The translations under genes and the position numbers were made by a program. From Monarcha castaneiventris obscurior (taxonomy: Eukaryota; Chordata; Aves; Passeriformes; Monarchidae): 64,000 nucleotides of DNA. The notes under the pieces are model-generated. The model worked only from the letters and a program-made list of their open reading frames with translations. It was not told the origin of the DNA and did not search any database. The DNA lies in NCBI GenBank assembly GCA_026261815.1, contig JAMPIT010000848.1, positions 5,022,001 to 5,086,000 on the forward strand. The letters are read 5' to 3'. The first letter of the stretch is position 1; every line of letters starts with the position of its first letter. Of this stretch, positions 61,321 to 64,000 are shown piece after piece.

Positions 61321-64000
61321 GTAAATTCCAGTGCCTGCTTTTAGGAAGAGACTCAGATCACTCGAGCAGATTTCAGGGTGTACCTGGTGAGTTAATAAAC
61401 AGATGGTGGAATTACAGTGACAAACATCACACCAGAAAAGACCCAGAGAGAGAATGGTAAACAACTGTGACAAGGAACCCACCTCTCCCTCTGGTGTCAC
61501 TCAAGGCATCAGCTCTTCATGTGACTGATAAAAGCCTGATAAAAGCGAGCTGTCCCAAATATCACAGGGATGACAGAAAGCCACTCAGGTAAGAGACAGG
61601 TTATTTTTTCAACCAAACACTTTGAAAATCAACTAAGACAAAACTGAAGAGAACTAGAACATACCCTGAGAGGTCTGCAGAGAGGCTGTGCTGAGGCTCA
61701 ACAGGCTCCTCCTAACCCTGCAGTAGCAGAACAGACCCTAAGAAAATGCCAGGAGCCTTAAAAGAATTTTAAAGTAGCAACAGGTATCAGCAAAGTAATT
61801 TTGAGAGACTTCTGGAGAGTGAAAATCTCAGAAAAACTGGTTCGTGAAAAATAGGTTATAGATGCTGTAATATTCCCTCTTTATCAGCTCTGCACGGATT
61901 CCCATCATATACTGAGTGATTAATTTGGGCATCCAGATAACCTGAAAGGGACCAGGGGAAAAAAAATATAAACAACTGCAAACAGTCCTTCATACACCCC
62001 CAAGGAGTTTAAAATGTTATCCACAGCCTTACCTAATGTGACAAGTGTCCTGGAAGGACACCAGCATTAATACAGACCTTAAATGATAAAATTTGATCCA
62101 ATTTCCACAGTACTTTAAACAACTTTTACACAATCAAAGCCTACATTTTGCTCAGAATACCAGTAACTGCCACGCAGCTTTTACTTAAAAGAAAATTACA
62201 GGCAAGAGATGTTCCATTCAGGTGTGAGCAGGGTGGCAAGACAGAGAATCTCTGGGGTTTTTTTAAACTGCCCTGTACAAAATTGTATTAAATTACTATA
62301 TGTGCAACAGTGAGAGAGAAGAAATAGAGAAGAGCTATTTCCTCTGGAGCACCCAAGGATGGCAAGGGGTGCAGATGGAAATGATAGGTTTCTCTGGCCT
62401 GCCTGTTATGATTGGAGAGTGCAAAGAGAAGAATAAATGTATTGTCATTTCTTCAAGGCAGAAGACAGAGAAGCATCAGCACACACAGCAAATAGCTGCC
62501 TACAGAGCAGCATTTTCACAGGATTGCAGATGTATCTCCTGCCACTAAACACAATGCAGTAATTTGGAACTAATATAGTTATGCTCTTTTGGATAAGATT
62601 GCCAGTAATTACTTTACAATAATACATTGCTCTTAGTAAAGGTGGCCCCAGACAAGCAAGGTGGTGTGTGTTTAACCTCATTCACCATTTCATCTGCTGA
62701 AACAGGTATTTACTGTCCCATTTGGGGTGTAGGAGTATGTGCGTTTCAAAGTAAAACCTCTGTTTTGATATCTACCAAACTTTTTCATTCAATCTTGAGA
62801 AATGTAAACTACTCTCTGTTCTAAATATTCCAATGAAACTTCTTGTGCATAGGTTAGCAAACAGATCTTTCCATTAAAAAGATACATAGACACACTTTTA
62901 AATCTTAATCTTTGCTGAAGAAACACCCTGTGATTCTATGTTCCTCTGATGAAGAGAAAGCACGTGAGAAGCAGAGATTTAGCTTGGATTTAGCAGATTT
63001 AGGAGCAGGACTATCAATTGAGCAAAACTTCAATTAGAGGCTAATTGAATGTATGCTCAAGTACATTATTACAATTCAATAATCATCTCTTCAGAATTAA
63101 ACAATTCCAATTTGCTTCCATTTCAGCATGTGCACATGCATTACAAATTTGCTATTATTCACACTGAAATTAGTCAGGCTGGTTGGAAGTCCCAGTGTGT
63201 CACAGGGTGGCACCAAACTGACCCCAAATGAGCCACTTAACCTCACCTGCTCCCTAATCAGGGATGAGGAGCAGGACTGCACCTTCCCACAACAGTATTA
63301 CTCTCTTAAAGTTTCTTCCAGGTGGGTGCATCTGCCTGAGCAATCCAGCAATGAAGCCATTAGCATCTCTCCTGAAGGACATCCAGCTACTCACGGTTTT
63401 AATTTATTCTTCTATTTTTTCCCCTGCTGGTATCAACACACATGAAGCTCGAGGCACCTAACTCAGCATCTTGGAGTGCTCTGATCCCTGGTTGCTCTGC
63501 CTTCCCTCTGTTTAGCTGTGGCACAGTCCTAGGTGTGCCACTCCTGGCAACTCAATTCCCTTCTAATCATGAATTAATTCCTCCAGATTGGAACAAGACA
63601 CAAGATCACCGAGTGGGAATTAAAAGCACTTGGCATCCAGCACAGGCATTCTCTTCATGGTCTGTGTCATGTGAACATCTGCACCACACAACACTCCGAG
63701 GCACCACTGAGGCATCTGATCACCAAATGACAGAATCAGCTGGCAGAAAGTAGCACAGTGGACAACTTGATCTCATTTCAACAGCTGCTCTCCCTTTTCA
63801 TACCCTCCATTCAGATCAATAAATTACACCCTGTGAGCACACCCAGACTTCAAATTCCTCTCACCCCAAACACAGAGTACCTCAGGAACTGCTCAGCCGC
63901 CTTCTGAACTCACCACCTAAGAGGCAGTGAGCATTCCTGTGCTGCAGCTCAAGGCAAGTTTGAAAAATAAATAAGTAAGAACCCAGCATAGGGAACAGCC

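Larger units (their letters stand above)
25852..64000 (-). other. PTPRT: Upstream intron of PTPRT (partial)
   Basis: Sequence right of the acceptor is read as the preceding intron, at least 38 kb. The preceding exon in this family encodes the end of the Ig domain and is short (roughly 115 bp by memory), so it could escape a visual search, but I saw no Ig-like block. The region is AT-rich with scattered CR1 pieces, one LTR-like block, poly-A and poly-T tracts, and long stretches without any repeat I recognise. Confidence 0.7.
56681..64000. other. Intron stretch without recognised mobile elements
   Basis: AT-rich, with the A-rich tract at 60611 and the T run at 61302. A TAATTATTAATTGTAAT-type segment near 58785-58800 has clustered homeodomain cores. 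Nothing here resembles the Ig- or MAM-domain exons expected further upstream in PTPRT, so those probably lie outside the window. Confidence 0.5.

Noticed and set aside
1..64000. Bacterial-type features, CRISPR arrays, tRNA or rRNA genes.
   Set aside because: No regularly spaced repeats, no operon-like tight open frames and no tRNA-like B-box context noticed; the content is vertebrate intron.

Overview
The window looks like vertebrate, almost certainly bird, nuclear DNA, and nearly all of it is intron. Three things point to a bird. CR1 LINE 3' ends are the dominant dispersed repeat, there are solo LTRs of endogenous-retrovirus type, and no Alu, B1, L1 or other mammal-type repeat is visible. 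A songbird is plausible from the LTRs, but the sequence alone does not prove it. There is no operon, CRISPR array, rRNA or convincing tRNA gene.

One coding feature is well supported: a 294-bp exon on the minus strand (25558-25851). It has a consensus acceptor, a well-placed branch-point candidate and a strong GTAAGG donor. Its 97 complete codons encode the first fibronectin type III domain of an R2B receptor protein tyrosine phosphatase. The residues fit PTPRT (RPTP-rho) better than PTPRM or PTPRK. The gene therefore runs right to left, with at least 38.1 kb of upstream intron (25852-64000) and 25.6 kb of downstream intron (1-25557) in view. This agrees with the very large introns known for PTPRT.

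The introns hold about 14 truncated CR1 pieces in both orientations. Two solo LTRs (19997-20373 and 24944-25309) each carry a perfect 6-bp target-site duplication. Two further LTR-like blocks (about 24563-24884 and 50192-50560) lack an identified duplication. The 24944 LTR is in sense with the gene and lies about 250 bp past the exon's splice donor.

The most unusual structure is a roughly 320-bp block present twice in inverted orientation 25 kb apart (4221-4542 and 29429-29748). The copies are about 98% identical by eye and cross the 3' boundary of a CR1 element, while the CR1 sequence beyond the block is clearly diverged. Other oddities are a 70-bp tandem expansion inside a CR1, a cluster of two perfect hairpins at 46576-46640, an inverted CR1 pair at 11771-12113, and a G-run-rich patch inside the exon. 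I found no new multi-gene system. The many short open frames look like chance or repeat-derived frames.
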